Part shown: piece by piece, positions 17,738 to 25,721 of the stretch
How positions within the stretch are numbered: the first letter of the stretch is position 1
Layout of the letters: each line of letters begins with the position of its first letter
Origin: Candidatus Aminicenantota bacterium
Lineage (GTDB): Bacteria; Acidobacteriota; Aminicenantia; Aminicenantales; Saccharicenantaceae
NCBI GenBank assembly: GCA_014360005.1
Contig: JACIYI010000002.1
Span: forward strand, 62,001-126,000
DNA: 64,000 nt
Reading direction: 5' to 3'
Notes under the pieces: model-generated
What the model was told of the DNA's origin: nothing
Databases searched by the model: none
Seen by the model: the letters and a program-made list of their open reading frames with translations, nothing else
Program-made: the position numbers and the translations under genes

Positions 17738-19309
17738 TTAGTCCTGAAGGGTGAAATCAACCAGCTTCATGTTGCGGTTCTTTAAGCTCAGTCCGAGGGC
17801 CCTCTCCAGGTTGGCCAGGGAAATGTTGTAGTCAATGATTGATTTGATCTCAGTGACCCGGGCATTGGCCAGGTCTCTCTGGAACATCAGAACTGTATAG
17901 TTGGTACTCTGCCCGACTTTTAGCTTTTCTTCCTCGGCCGCCAGTTTCTGCTCCTGTAGTTCCCGGGCTATCCGGTAGGCCTGAACCCTTTTCATGTTGG
18001 CTTCAACATCTCGCAGGGCAGTCTTGATTTCCAGGAGTGCCTGCTGTTCCTGGCGTTTCATATTGAGCAGGGCCTGCTCCAGGTTTATTTTGGCCTGGGC
18101 GTAGGTGGCCCTGGAAACCACGTTGCTCAGCGGAATGCTCAGGCTGAGTCCGATGGACCAGTTTTTATACTTAAAGTCCAGAGCATCTTTAATCGAATCG
18201 CTCCTGGGCCCGGGGATGGTTCCGACGATAATCCCAGTCAGGGGATCATTATCCTGATAGATAATCCGGTCTCCAGAAATTCCCGGGCTCCAGTAGGAAG
18301 CATTCAGGTTAAGCTGGGGCAGCAACTGGTTCTTGGCTACCGACAGGTTGAACTGCTGGGTGCGGAGTTCGATCTGGACACTTCTCAGGTCGGGCCGGTT
18401 GGCCAGGGCAATGCTCAGAGCTTCTTCGAGCTGGATGGCTTTCTGCTCAAACCTCGGTTGGTCAACAGGAATGATGGCTGCATATTGTTTTTCTTCTTCC
18501 TGGCTCATGTTCATCAGGGTCTTGAGCTGGTCCTCGGCGTTCTTGACAGCCAGCTCGGCCTGGATGATATCGGCTTCCCTGGTGGCCACTTCTGATTGGG
18601 CGCTTAAAACTTCGATCGGGGCCAGGGTGCCGATTTCCACCGACCGTTTATTATTCTCCAGCAATTCCTGAGCCAGTTTCAGCGACTGTCGCCTAACTTC
18701 CAGGTTGTCGATAGCGTAGGCCAGGGCCCAGTAAGCCTGTTCTACCGAATAGACCATGTCCATCAGGGTTTTTTCCAGCTGGGCCTGGGACACTTCCAGG
18801 CTGTTGCGGGCGATGATGATTTCCTTACGGCTGATGTTGTAGCCAAAATTCTGCAACAGCGGCTGGGTAAAATCAAAACGAAGGGTGCTGCCGTAGCGGG
18901 GGTTGATTGTTTGAAACCTCTGGGTGGTATTGTTTTTATAAGAATCAAGGCTGATGTTCAGGCTGCCGCCAAAAGGAATAGCCTGGGAAATACTACTGGC
19001 TACTGAATTGTACTTGGTCTGGGTGCTCTCGGCTGCTTCCAGCCAGGAATAGGAAGCAGTGTTGGTCTCCCTCTGGTTAAAATTGAAGGACAGCGTGGGA
19101 TAATATTTCTCTTTGGCCCTGGACAGGCTGGCCGCGGCCAGCTCCGGGCTCAATTCCTGGATAGCTACCGACAGGTTGTTCTTCATCGTCCTGACGATGC
19201 ATTCTTCCAGGGTCAGCCGCAGGACCTTTTCCTCCTGGGCCTGGAGACCGCTGCCGGTCAGGACCAGCGCTATTAAGATTAAACCCAGGCTTATTATTCT
19301 TCTTTTCAT
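17738..19309 (-). CDS. TolC-family outer membrane protein
   Basis: About 523 aa. The start MKRRIISLGLILIALVLTGS gives a clean signal peptide and has TGGAGG a few bases upstream; a longer frame to 19375 would add a non-signal leader overlapping the permease gene. The mature part has two OEP repeats (LTLEECIVRTMKNNLSVAI; ALANRPDLRSVQIELR). Located immediately after MacA/MacB-like genes, it is likely the outer-membrane duct of that exporter. Confidence 0.88.
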   Translation of the reverse strand: MKRRIISLGLILIALVLTGSGLQAQEEKVLRLTLEECIVRTMKNNLSVAIQELSPELAAASLSRAKEKYYPTLSFNFNQRETNTASYSWLEAAESTQTKYNSVASSISQAIPFGGSLNISLDSYKNNTTQRFQTINPRYGSTLRFDFTQPLLQNFGYNISRKEIIIARNSLEVSQAQLEKTLMDMVYSVEQAYWALAYAIDNLEVRRQSLKLAQELLENNKRSVEIGTLAPIEVLSAQSEVATREADIIQAELAVKNAEDQLKTLMNMSQEEEKQYAAIIPVDQPRFEQKAIQLEEALSIALANRPDLRSVQIELRTQQFNLSVAKNQLLPQLNLNASYWSPGISGDRIIYQDNDPLTGIIVGTIPGPRSDSIKDALDFKYKNWSIGLSLSIPLSNVVSRATYAQAKINLEQALLNMKRQEQQALLEIKTALRDVEANMKRVQAYRIARELQEQKLAAEEEKLKVGQSTNYTVLMFQRDLANARVTEIKSIIDYNISLANLERALGLSLKNRNMKLVDFTLQD

Positions 19310-19367
19310 GTTAACCTCCAGTTGTCTATGTGAACCATTGTGTTTTTCTTTTTCTTCTTTTTGAATA

Positions 19368-20594
19368 TCACTCATAACGCAGGGCTTCTATCGGGTCCAG
19401 CTTGGAAGCTTTCCTGGCCGGGTAATAACCGAAGAAAATACCTACCGAGGCGGCGAAGAAGAAGGCCAGCAGGATGGAGCCGGGGGTTACCACCGTGGTT
19501 ATCTGAGAAAAGACCGAAATGTACTTCATCAGCCTCGAAGCCCCCACCCCGACGATGATGCCAATCACCCCACCGGTCACGCTGAGCACCACGGCTTCAA
19601 TCAGGAACTGCATCAGGATGTCTCGTTCGCGGGCGCCAACAGCCAGACGAACCCCGATTTCCCGGATGCGCTCGGTCACCGACACCAGCATGATATTCAT
19701 GATGCCGATGCCGCCGACGATCAGGGAGATGCCGGCAATCGAACCCAGCAGGATGGTCATGATTTTGGTGGACTCGGCTGCGCTTTCGGCCACGTCGGAA
19801 ATATTCCTGACCTGAAAATCATCCTCAGCCCCGGGAGCTATGCGGTGCCTTTCCCTCATCAATTCTTCAATCTGCCGCTGGGCCTCACTCGTTCTGGCGG
19901 CTGAAACGGCAGCCACATCGATCGAGCTGATGTAATCCACCCCACGCAGCCGGCGCATGACCGTGGTATAGGGGGCAGCAATCATGTCATCGCGGTTAAA
20001 AAATCCTCCCGATTCGCCCTTGCTCTCCAGGACCCCGATCACTGTGAAAGGAATCTTATTTATTCGGATGATTTTGCCGATCGGGTCTTCGTCCTCGAAC
20101 AGATTCTGTTTGACCAGGCTGCCCAGCACACAGACCTTGGCGGCTGAGGCCACCTGGGTTTCATCAAAATAGCTGCCTTCGACCACCTTCCAGTTCCTGA
20201 TTTCCGGGAACTTCTCCCCGGTGCCCTGGATCTGGGTATTCCAGTTCTTGTTGGCATATACTACCTGGGCCCGGGTGTTGATGGAAGGCGAGGTGGCTTT
20301 TACCGCATCGCAACGTTCCTCAATGGCTTTGGCATCGTCGGGTTTCAGGTTGGTAAAACCACCAAAGCCTGATTGCACGCCCCGGATGTTACGGCTTCCA
20401 GAATAAACAAATAGCAGGTTGGTACCCATGGAGGCGAAACGTTCTTCTATCCCTTTCTTGGCTCCTTCGCCGATGCTGACCATGGCGATGACCGCGGCCA
20501 CTCCGATGATAATACCCAGAATGGTCAGAAATGACCGCATTTTATTGCGGGCCAGAGCTCTCATCGAAACCCTTAATATCCTTATGATGTTCAT
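19368..20594 (-). CDS. MacB-type ABC transporter permease (FtsX domain)
   Basis: 408 aa. An N-terminal transmembrane helix (NKMRSFLTILGIIIGVAAVI) is followed by a periplasmic MacB core domain (about 50-270) and three C-terminal helices in the FtsX domain (about 280-400), with the conserved region EIGVRLAVGARERDIL. Unlike E. coli MacB the ATPase is a separate gene one base upstream. These mechanotransmission transporters drive substrates from the periplasm through TolC. Substrate unknown. Confidence 0.9.
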   Translation of the reverse strand: MNIIRILRVSMRALARNKMRSFLTILGIIIGVAAVIAMVSIGEGAKKGIEERFASMGTNLLFVYSGSRNIRGVQSGFGGFTNLKPDDAKAIEERCDAVKATSPSINTRAQVVYANKNWNTQIQGTGEKFPEIRNWKVVEGSYFDETQVASAAKVCVLGSLVKQNLFEDEDPIGKIIRINKIPFTVIGVLESKGESGGFFNRDDMIAAPYTTVMRRLRGVDYISSIDVAAVSAARTSEAQRQIEELMRERHRIAPGAEDDFQVRNISDVAESAAESTKIMTILLGSIAGISLIVGGIGIMNIMLVSVTERIREIGVRLAVGARERDILMQFLIEAVVLSVTGGVIGIIVGVGASRLMKYISVFSQITTVVTPGSILLAFFFAASVGIFFGYYPARKASKLDPIEALRYE

Positions 20595-20595
20595 G

Positions 20596-21321
20596 TCATC
20601 CTCCAGAGGGCGCCACCCGGTCGCAGGCTCCCGGGGTCACTTCTTCGCCCACTATCTGTCCGTCTTTCAAGTACAGGCGCCGTTTAGCGTAGGAAGCGAT
20701 GACCGGGTCATGGGTCACCATAATCAGGGTGATGTTTCTCTCCTGATTCAACCGGCAGAAAATGTCCATAATTTCCGCCCCGGTTTTGGAATCCAGGTTA
20801 CCGGTGGGCTCGTCCGCCAGAATCAGGGTGGGGTCGTTGACCAGAGCCCGGGCGATGGCCACCCGTTGCATCTGTCCGCCCGAAAGCTGGTTGGTGCGGT
20901 GGTGTTCCCAGCCCTGAAGACCGACGGCAGCCAGGGCTTTCATGGCTCTCTCCCTGGCTTCCTTGCTGCTGAGATGAGAATAGACCATCGGCAGTTCAAC
21001 ATTCTCCAGGGCAGTGGTGCGGCTCAGCAGGTTAAAGTTCTGAAAAACAAAACCTATCTTGCGGTTGCGGATGGCCGCCATTTCGTCCCGGCTCAGCCCG
21101 GAGACATCGACGCCCTCCAGAAAATACCGGCCTGAAGTCGGCCGGTCCAGCAAACCCAGGATGCTCATCAGGGTGGACTTGCCGGAACCAGAAGGCCCCA
21201 TAATGGCCAGAAATTCAGAATAGTCGACGCTGTAGGTGATGCCTCTAAGGGCCTGAACCTGGGTTTCGCCAATCTGGTATATCCTGACAATATCTTCCAG
21301 TCTTATAATTTTTTCACTCAT
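20596..21321 (-). CDS. MacB/LolD-type ABC transporter ATP-binding protein
   Basis: About 241 aa. Walker [11 protein letters not shown]-loop FVFQNFNLL, signature [15 protein letters not shown], Walker [14 protein letters not shown] and the H-loop VTHD are all present. I use ATG 21321; an in-frame GTG lies one codon upstream. It powers the adjacent FtsX-type permease. The stop is one base from the permease start, so the two are translationally linked. Confidence 0.93.
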   Translation of the reverse strand: MSEKIIRLEDIVRIYQIGETQVQALRGITYSVDYSEFLAIMGPSGSGKSTLMSILGLLDRPTSGRYFLEGVDVSGLSRDEMAAIRNRKIGFVFQNFNLLSRTTALENVELPMVYSHLSSKEARERAMKALAAVGLQGWEHHRTNQLSGGQMQRVAIARALVNDPTLILADEPTGNLDSKTGAEIMDIFCRLNQERNITLIMVTHDPVIASYAKRRLYLKDGQIVGEEVTPGACDRVAPSGG

Positions 21322-21338
21322 CACATTACCCGTCTGAT

Positions 21339-22670
21339 TTATCTTCTCGGCATCATGAAGAGACCGCCGCGGGGACGTACCTGCTGGTTGGTACTTCTTC
21401 CGTTGGTAGCGGTCAGCAGACCGACGATCACTTCATCGCCTTCCTTGAGATTGTCGCTCTTAATTTCGGTAAAAGAATTATCCGAAACTCCAGTCCTGAC
21501 GAAAACTACCTTGAGGTCTCCTTTCTCATTCAGCTGCCAGACCCGGGAGGGCATCCGGCGCTGACTGCTCCGCTGGCCCATCTGGCTGGGGTCGAACATC
21601 CTCTGCCCGGCCTGACCGGCTCCGGCCGGGGCCGGTCCACCTTCTTGCTGCCGCCTGGCGGCCATTTCTTCAAAGGCGGCTCTCATGATTTTCTGGAGTT
21701 CTTCGGCCGAAAGCTCGGGAGTGAAACGCAGGGCGGCATTGGGCACGCGCAGGACGTTTCTGGCCTCGCCGACGATGATGGAGCAGGTAGCGGTCATGCC
21801 CGGCAACAGTTTCAGACTGGAATTGTCAACATCGATGATGGCCGAGTAGGAAACCACGTTCTGGACGGTCTGGGCCGAATAACGCACCTGCCTGACCACA
21901 CCATTGAAGGTTTCGTTCTGGTAGGCTTCCACCGTGAACTTGACCTTCTGGCCTTCTTTAACCTTGCCCACGTCGGCCTCGTCCACCAGGCATTCCACCT
22001 CCATCTTGGTGAGGTCGTTGGCGATTTCAAAAAGTTTGGGCGCCTGGAAACTGGCGGCCACGGTCTGACCGACGTTGATATTCCTGGAAATAACCACCCC
22101 GTCAATGGGGGAGCGAATGATGGCGTAGCTCAGGTCCACCTTGCTGGCTTCCAGCTGACTCTTGGCCTGCTCGGCCCTTGCCTGCTGGGCAATCAGGTCC
22201 GACTTGGCCTGAAGGTAATTGGCCTCGGCCTGTTCTTTTTCCTCAAAGGATATCAGGTTTTTCTCAAACAGGCTCAGGGCTCTTTCATATTTTTTCTGGG
22301 CGATTTCCAGGGAAATCTTGGCCCTTTCCAGGGAAGCCTGGGCATTCTGGTAATTGGCTTCGCTCTGCTCAATCTTGGCCCTGAGCTGAGACTGGTCCAG
22401 TTCGGCCAGGATATCGCCTTTTTTTACCTTAGAATTAAAATCAACATAGATTTTTTCAATCTTGCCAGAAACCTGGCTGCCGACTTCCACCAGCACTACC
22501 GGATTCAGGGTGCCGGTGGCGGTAACCACGGCTTCAACATCGCCACGGGTAACCTTTTCTGTCCGGTACTTGGGTTTATTGTTGGACCCCTTCTTCAACA
22601 GGGTAAAACCTAACACCAGACCGACGATGACCACTAAGGCTAGGATGATGAATAAGGTCTTCTTTTTCAT
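21339..22670 (-). CDS. MacA-like periplasmic adaptor (HlyD family)
   Basis: 443 aa. An N-terminal anchor (about 5-25) is followed by the split lipoyl domain (VEVGSQVSGKIEKIYVDFNS and IIRSPIDGVVISRNINVGQT) around a long coiled-coil hairpin (about 95-180), then beta-barrel domains. A Gln/Gly/Arg-rich segment near 340-375 is unusual and probably disordered. It links the MacB-like pump to TolC. The upstream Spy-like gene ends three bases before it. Confidence 0.9.
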   Translation of the reverse strand: MKKKTLFIILALVVIVGLVLGFTLLKKGSNNKPKYRTEKVTRGDVEAVVTATGTLNPVVLVEVGSQVSGKIEKIYVDFNSKVKKGDILAELDQSQLRAKIEQSEANYQNAQASLERAKISLEIAQKKYERALSLFEKNLISFEEKEQAEANYLQAKSDLIAQQARAEQAKSQLEASKVDLSYAIIRSPIDGVVISRNINVGQTVAASFQAPKLFEIANDLTKMEVECLVDEADVGKVKEGQKVKFTVEAYQNETFNGVVRQVRYSAQTVQNVVSYSAIIDVDNSSLKLLPGMTATCSIIVGEARNVLRVPNAALRFTPELSAEELQKIMRAAFEEMAARRQQEGGPAPAGAGQAGQRMFDPSQMGQRSSQRRMPSRVWQLNEKGDLKVVFVRTGVSDNSFTEIKSDNLKEGDEVIVGLLTATNGRSTNQQVRPRGGLFMMPRR

Positions 22671-22672
22671 CG

Positions 22673-23110
22673 TTATTCTCCTTTTTTCTCCTTTTCGGGG
22701 GGAGTTTGAGACTTATCATCACGCCGCGGGGGAGCTTCCCTTCTGCGCTGGCGCATGTATCTGTCCATCAACTCTTGCATTTTCTTTTCCTGCTCCGGAG
22801 TGAACACCTCGTCCATTTCGGTTTTGAGCTGTTCTCTCAATTCACTCAGCCGGACATGAACTTCTTTCCTGAAAGCCTGAAATCTCTCTTCACTGCGCTT
22901 GAAGACTTCCCGAATTCTCTCTTCCTGCTCGGGCGTCAGCTGCAGCTCTTTGGCCATCACTTCCAGGGTGGGAAAAGGTTCCTGTTTCTGCCGGCTAGCC
23001 GATTTCTTTTTCTCCAAAAGCCACTTGTCTCCGATAACGCCAACAGTAACTCCCAGGATGAAGACAGCTATCAGCGATAGGGTTACCCAGAGTTTATATT
23101 TATTGTTCAT
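22673..23110 (-). CDS. Spy/CpxP-like periplasmic protein with LTPEQ motifs
   Basis: 145 aa. One N-terminal membrane segment (about 8-27) is followed by an all-helical region with two LTXXQ-like motifs, LTPEQEERI (about 58) and FTPEQEKKM (about 103), and a charged C-terminal tail. Spy/CpxP proteins are periplasmic stress chaperones or metal-responsive sensors. It lies between the anti-sigma factor and the MacA-like adaptor, overlapping the former by four bases (ATGA), which fits an envelope-stress role. Confidence 0.75.
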   Translation of the reverse strand: MNNKYKLWVTLSLIAVFILGVTVGVIGDKWLLEKKKSASRQKQEPFPTLEVMAKELQLTPEQEERIREVFKRSEERFQAFRKEVHVRLSELREQLKTEMDEVFTPEQEKKMQELMDRYMRQRRREAPPRRDDKSQTPPEKEKKGE

Positions 23111-23604
23111 TGTTTACCTCTCCTGACGATTTCCTGGCCCTCAAGTCCGGCGAACAGCAATTGCAGCTGGCGGTCTTCCGGTTTCTGTTCCTCAAAAATG
23201 GCCCTGGTTTCAGCCAGCGGGCTCTGGCCCTGGAACAGGAGCAGTTCAGACTGGCTCAGCTGCCTTTCAGCCGGCTGGACCAGGAACAGTATCCCCACCA
23301 GCACCAAGGCCACCACCAGGAAGACGGGCACGGCAGCGGCGTACCACCTCTCGACCACAGCCCAGAGCGAAGGCCGGCTGGCAGTCTTGAGTCTGGCTCG
23401 AAGACGCTGCTCGAAATAGGGAAGGGGTTCAACTTCCCTCACCTGCAGTTCCGACATTAACGTTTTCAGCTTCCGGTAATCGTCCAGCAATTGAGCACAG
23501 GAAGGACAGACCTGGAGGTGCTCTTTCAGCCTGGCCGCGGTTCTGGCTTCTAGCCGACCGTCAACCAGGCGGGAAATCAATTTCTCGGCCCGATGACAAT
23601 TCAT
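23107..23604 (-). CDS. Zinc-finger (zf-HC2) anti-sigma factor
   Basis: 165 aa. The N-terminal zinc-binding anti-sigma domain has C3 and the H-x3-C-x2-C motif HLQVCPSC (about 29-36). A single transmembrane helix (about 90-110) follows, then a short periplasmic part. This is the architecture of a membrane-bound inhibitor of an ECF sigma factor. Its start overlaps the sigma gene stop by four bases, which makes the pair stoichiometrically coupled. Confidence 0.87.
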   Translation of the reverse strand: MNCHRAEKLISRLVDGRLEARTAARLKEHLQVCPSCAQLLDDYRKLKTLMSELQVREVEPLPYFEQRLRARLKTASRPSLWAVVERWYAAAVPVFLVVALVLVGILFLVQPAERQLSQSELLLFQGQSPLAETRAIFEEQKPEDRQLQLLFAGLEGQEIVRRGKQ

Positions 23605-24173
23605 GATTGTCCTCCTTCCCGGCTCAGATAGGGAGCCAGTTTTTTTCTTAATAGCCTTCTTGCCCGGTGCAGCCGAGAATCAACCGTTCCCGGCGACAGT
23701 TTCAAAATCTTACCGATTTCTTCATAACTCAGGCCCTGAATATCTCTCAGAGACAATATTAGACGATATTTCTCTGGCATTTCTTCCAGCTTCTGCCGCA
23801 GGAGCCGTTTGCGCCTCTCTTCCTCCTGGAGTTCGGCCAGCTGGAGAGAAGTTTCCTTCTCCGGCAGTCCGGGCTCGGGGATATCCTCCAGCCTGAGGTC
23901 ATTTTTCTCCTTCTTGTGTTTTCTCAGGTAATCCCTGATATGATTAATAGCAATCTGGTAAAGCCAGGTGCCAAACTCTGACTCATACCGGAATCTGGAC
24001 AGGGAGAGGTAAGCTTTCAGAAATATTTCCTGGGCCAGGTCATCCGCGGTCTCCCGGTTATGGACAACGTTCACGGCCAGGCCAAAGACCCGGTTCTGAT
24101 AGGTCTTGACTAACATAGAGAAAGCCTCCTGGTCTCCCTTTTGAGCCAGCCTGACAATCTGATTCTCTTCCAT
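23601..24173 (-). CDS. RNA polymerase ECF sigma factor (RpoE/SigW-like)
   Basis: 190 aa. Region 2 spans about 15-85 (VVHNRETADDLAQEIFLKAYLSL; FGTWLYQIAINHIRDYLRK) and region 4 about 125-185 (LRDIQGLSYEEIGKILKLSPGTVDSRLHRAR). It is cotranscribed with a zinc-finger anti-sigma factor, a Spy-like protein and a MacAB-TolC-like exporter, so it likely responds to envelope stress and controls its own operon. Confidence 0.92.
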   Translation of the reverse strand: MEENQIVRLAQKGDQEAFSMLVKTYQNRVFGLAVNVVHNRETADDLAQEIFLKAYLSLSRFRYESEFGTWLYQIAINHIRDYLRKHKKEKNDLRLEDIPEPGLPEKETSLQLAELQEEERRKRLLRQKLEEMPEKYRLILSLRDIQGLSYEEIGKILKLSPGTVDSRLHRARRLLRKKLAPYLSREGGQS

Positions 24174-24202
24174 GCAGTACTCACTTCTCGAGCCTCAATC
24201 CG

Positions 24203-24230
24203 TTAGACGAGACCCGGGGTTAATTCTTCC
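24203..24230 (-). promoter_or_regulatory. Candidate ECF-type autoregulatory promoter
   Basis: Upstream of the ECF gene on the minus strand there is GGAAGAA (24230-24224) and CGTCTAA (24209-24203), resembling the GGAAC / TCTAA halves of many ECF promoters with about 18 bp between GGAAG and TCTAA. No sigma70-like promoter is evident. It would start transcription roughly 20-25 bp before the ATG. Confidence 0.35.
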
Positions 24231-24323
24231 TGGACAGAAATATCATTTTACATAACTATGGAAAAAGTAGGAAGTTGCCTCAACCACTGGACTAAAACGG
24301 CCAGGTTGGTAACCCGTCAGTTT

Positions 24324-24352
24324 GGCCTGGATGAGGCCCCCTCTTCTTTTTA
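24324..24352 (+). terminator. Weak terminator-like hairpin in the ECF/apgM intergenic region
   Basis: GGCCT (24324-24328) and AGGCC (24334-24338) form a 5-bp stem with a 5-nt loop, followed by a pyrimidine-rich run with five T. No annotated plus-strand gene ends upstream, so it would only make sense for an unrecognised short transcript. Confidence 0.25.
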
Positions 24353-24413
24353 ATTATCTCCCTTATATTACCGGTTCGGCAAATGTTAAAAAGCGCCCGG
24401 GCCGGGTGTTCGG

Positions 24414-24442
24414 TTGAATAAAACTAGACGCTTCCATATAAT
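24414..24442 (+). promoter_or_regulatory. Promoter of apgM, likely leaderless
   Basis: TTGAAT (24414-24419), a 17-bp spacer and TATAAT (24437-24442). The expected start, about seven bases downstream, coincides with the A of the ATG at 24449. There is no Shine-Dalgarno. Confidence 0.75.
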
Positions 24443-24448
24443 ATAGGT

Positions 24449-25654
24449 ATGAACTGGGAAACCTTAGCCAGAGAATTGGCCCAACCAACCGATTCCAAAA
24501 TAATACTGCTGGTCATGGACGGCCTGGGCGGCCTGCCTGTCAACGGCCAGACCGAACTGGAAGCGGCCCGCAAGCCCAACCTGGACGAGACCGCCCGCCG
24601 CGGTGTCTGTGGCCTGACCGACCCGGTTTTAATGGGCATAACTCCCGGCTCAGGCCCGGCACACCTGTCGCTTTTCGGATATGACCCCCTCCATTATCAA
24701 CTGGGCCGGGGCATCCTGGAAGCCATGGGCAGCGGGGTGGAAGTTGGCCGGGAGGATGTGGTGGCCCGAGGCAATTTCGCCACCCTGCACCGCGGTCTGG
24801 TTGTAGACCGCCGGGCCGGACGAATTTTGAGCGAAGAAAATGTCCGGCTGTGCCAGCTCCTCAACCAGAAACTGCCAGAAATTAACGGCATTAAAATCAG
24901 ACTCTTTCCGGGTAAAGAACACAGATTTGTGTTGAAGCTTTCAGGACCCGGTTTGTCTGACGCCCTGACCGACGCCGACCCCCAGAAAGAAGGGAAGCCG
25001 GCGGTCCCGGCTCGCGCCCTGACTCCTGAAGCCGAATTCACTGCCGGGCTGGTCAACCAGTTCCTGGAGGAACTGAAGACAGTCCTGGCCGCCGAACCTA
25101 AAGCTAATTATGCTCTCCTCCGGGGTTTCTCCAAGTTCCCCTCCCATTTGCCATCGATGCCCGCCCTCTACCAGCTCCAGCCCGCGGCCATCGCCAACTA
25201 TCCCATGTACCGGGGCCTGACCCGGCTGCTGGGTATGGAGGTGCTGGAAGTTGGCCCGCAGACCGGAGACATTTTTTCTGTGCTGGAAAAAAATTATGGC
25301 CGTTACAATTTCTTTTACCTGCATTACAAAAAAACGGACTCAGCCGGTGAAGACGGGAGGTATGAAGACAAGATTAAAGCCATAGAAGAAATTGACGCTT
25401 TTATTCCCCGCCTGTGGCAGCTCAAACCCGAGGTCCTGGTCATCACCTCGGACCACTCCACCCCGTCGGTTTTGAAGTCACACTCCTGGCACCCCAATCC
25501 CTTTGTCCTGGTTTCTGACCGGGCTCCGGCCGATGAGGTCAGCCGGTTTACGGAGAAAGATTGTGCCCGGGGCAGCCTCGGCCGGTTCCCCGCGCTCCAG
25601 GCCATGCCCCTGATGCTGGCCTGTGCCCTCAAGCTAAAGAAATTCGGGGCCTGA
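24449..25654 (+). CDS. apgM: Cofactor-independent phosphoglycerate mutase, archaeal type (ApgM)
   Basis: 401 aa. It belongs to the alkaline phosphatase superfamily: the metal-site motif LLVMDGLGGLP opens the protein and the catalytic serine region is TPGSGPAHLSLFGYDP (about 67-82); ITSDHSTPS and SHSWHPNP near the C-terminus supply further metal ligands. It interconverts 3- and 2-phosphoglycerate in glycolysis. The N-terminus matches the family, supporting the ATG directly behind the promoter. Confidence 0.92.
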   Translation: MNWETLARELAQPTDSKIILLVMDGLGGLPVNGQTELEAARKPNLDETARRGVCGLTDPVLMGITPGSGPAHLSLFGYDPLHYQLGRGILEAMGSGVEVGREDVVARGNFATLHRGLVVDRRAGRILSEENVRLCQLLNQKLPEINGIKIRLFPGKEHRFVLKLSGPGLSDALTDADPQKEGKPAVPARALTPEAEFTAGLVNQFLEELKTVLAAEPKANYALLRGFSKFPSHLPSMPALYQLQPAAIANYPMYRGLTRLLGMEVLEVGPQTGDIFSVLEKNYGRYNFFYLHYKKTDSAGEDGRYEDKIKAIEEIDAFIPRLWQLKPEVLVITSDHSTPSVLKSHSWHPNPFVLVSDRAPADEVSRFTEKDCARGSLGRFPALQAMPLMLACALKLKKFGA

Positions 25655-25667
25655 TTTTCTCAGCCGG

Positions 25668-25696
25668 TTGATTTAAACCCGGGATGCTGGTATTTA
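25668..25696 (+). promoter_or_regulatory. Possible promoter of the amidase gene
   Basis: TTGATT (25668-25673), a 17-bp spacer and TATTTA (25691-25696). The start would lie about 20 bases before the ATG at 25722. The -10 is only a moderate match, and read-through from apgM is also possible. Confidence 0.35.
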
Positions 25697-25721
25697 CTGT
25701 ATTGAAGATAAGAATTTTTTG

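Noticed and set aside
21645..22613. 322-codon plus-strand frame opposite the MacA-like gene
   Set aside because: Gly/Phe/Leu-rich shadow of the coiled-coil gene; no signal, domain or promoter.
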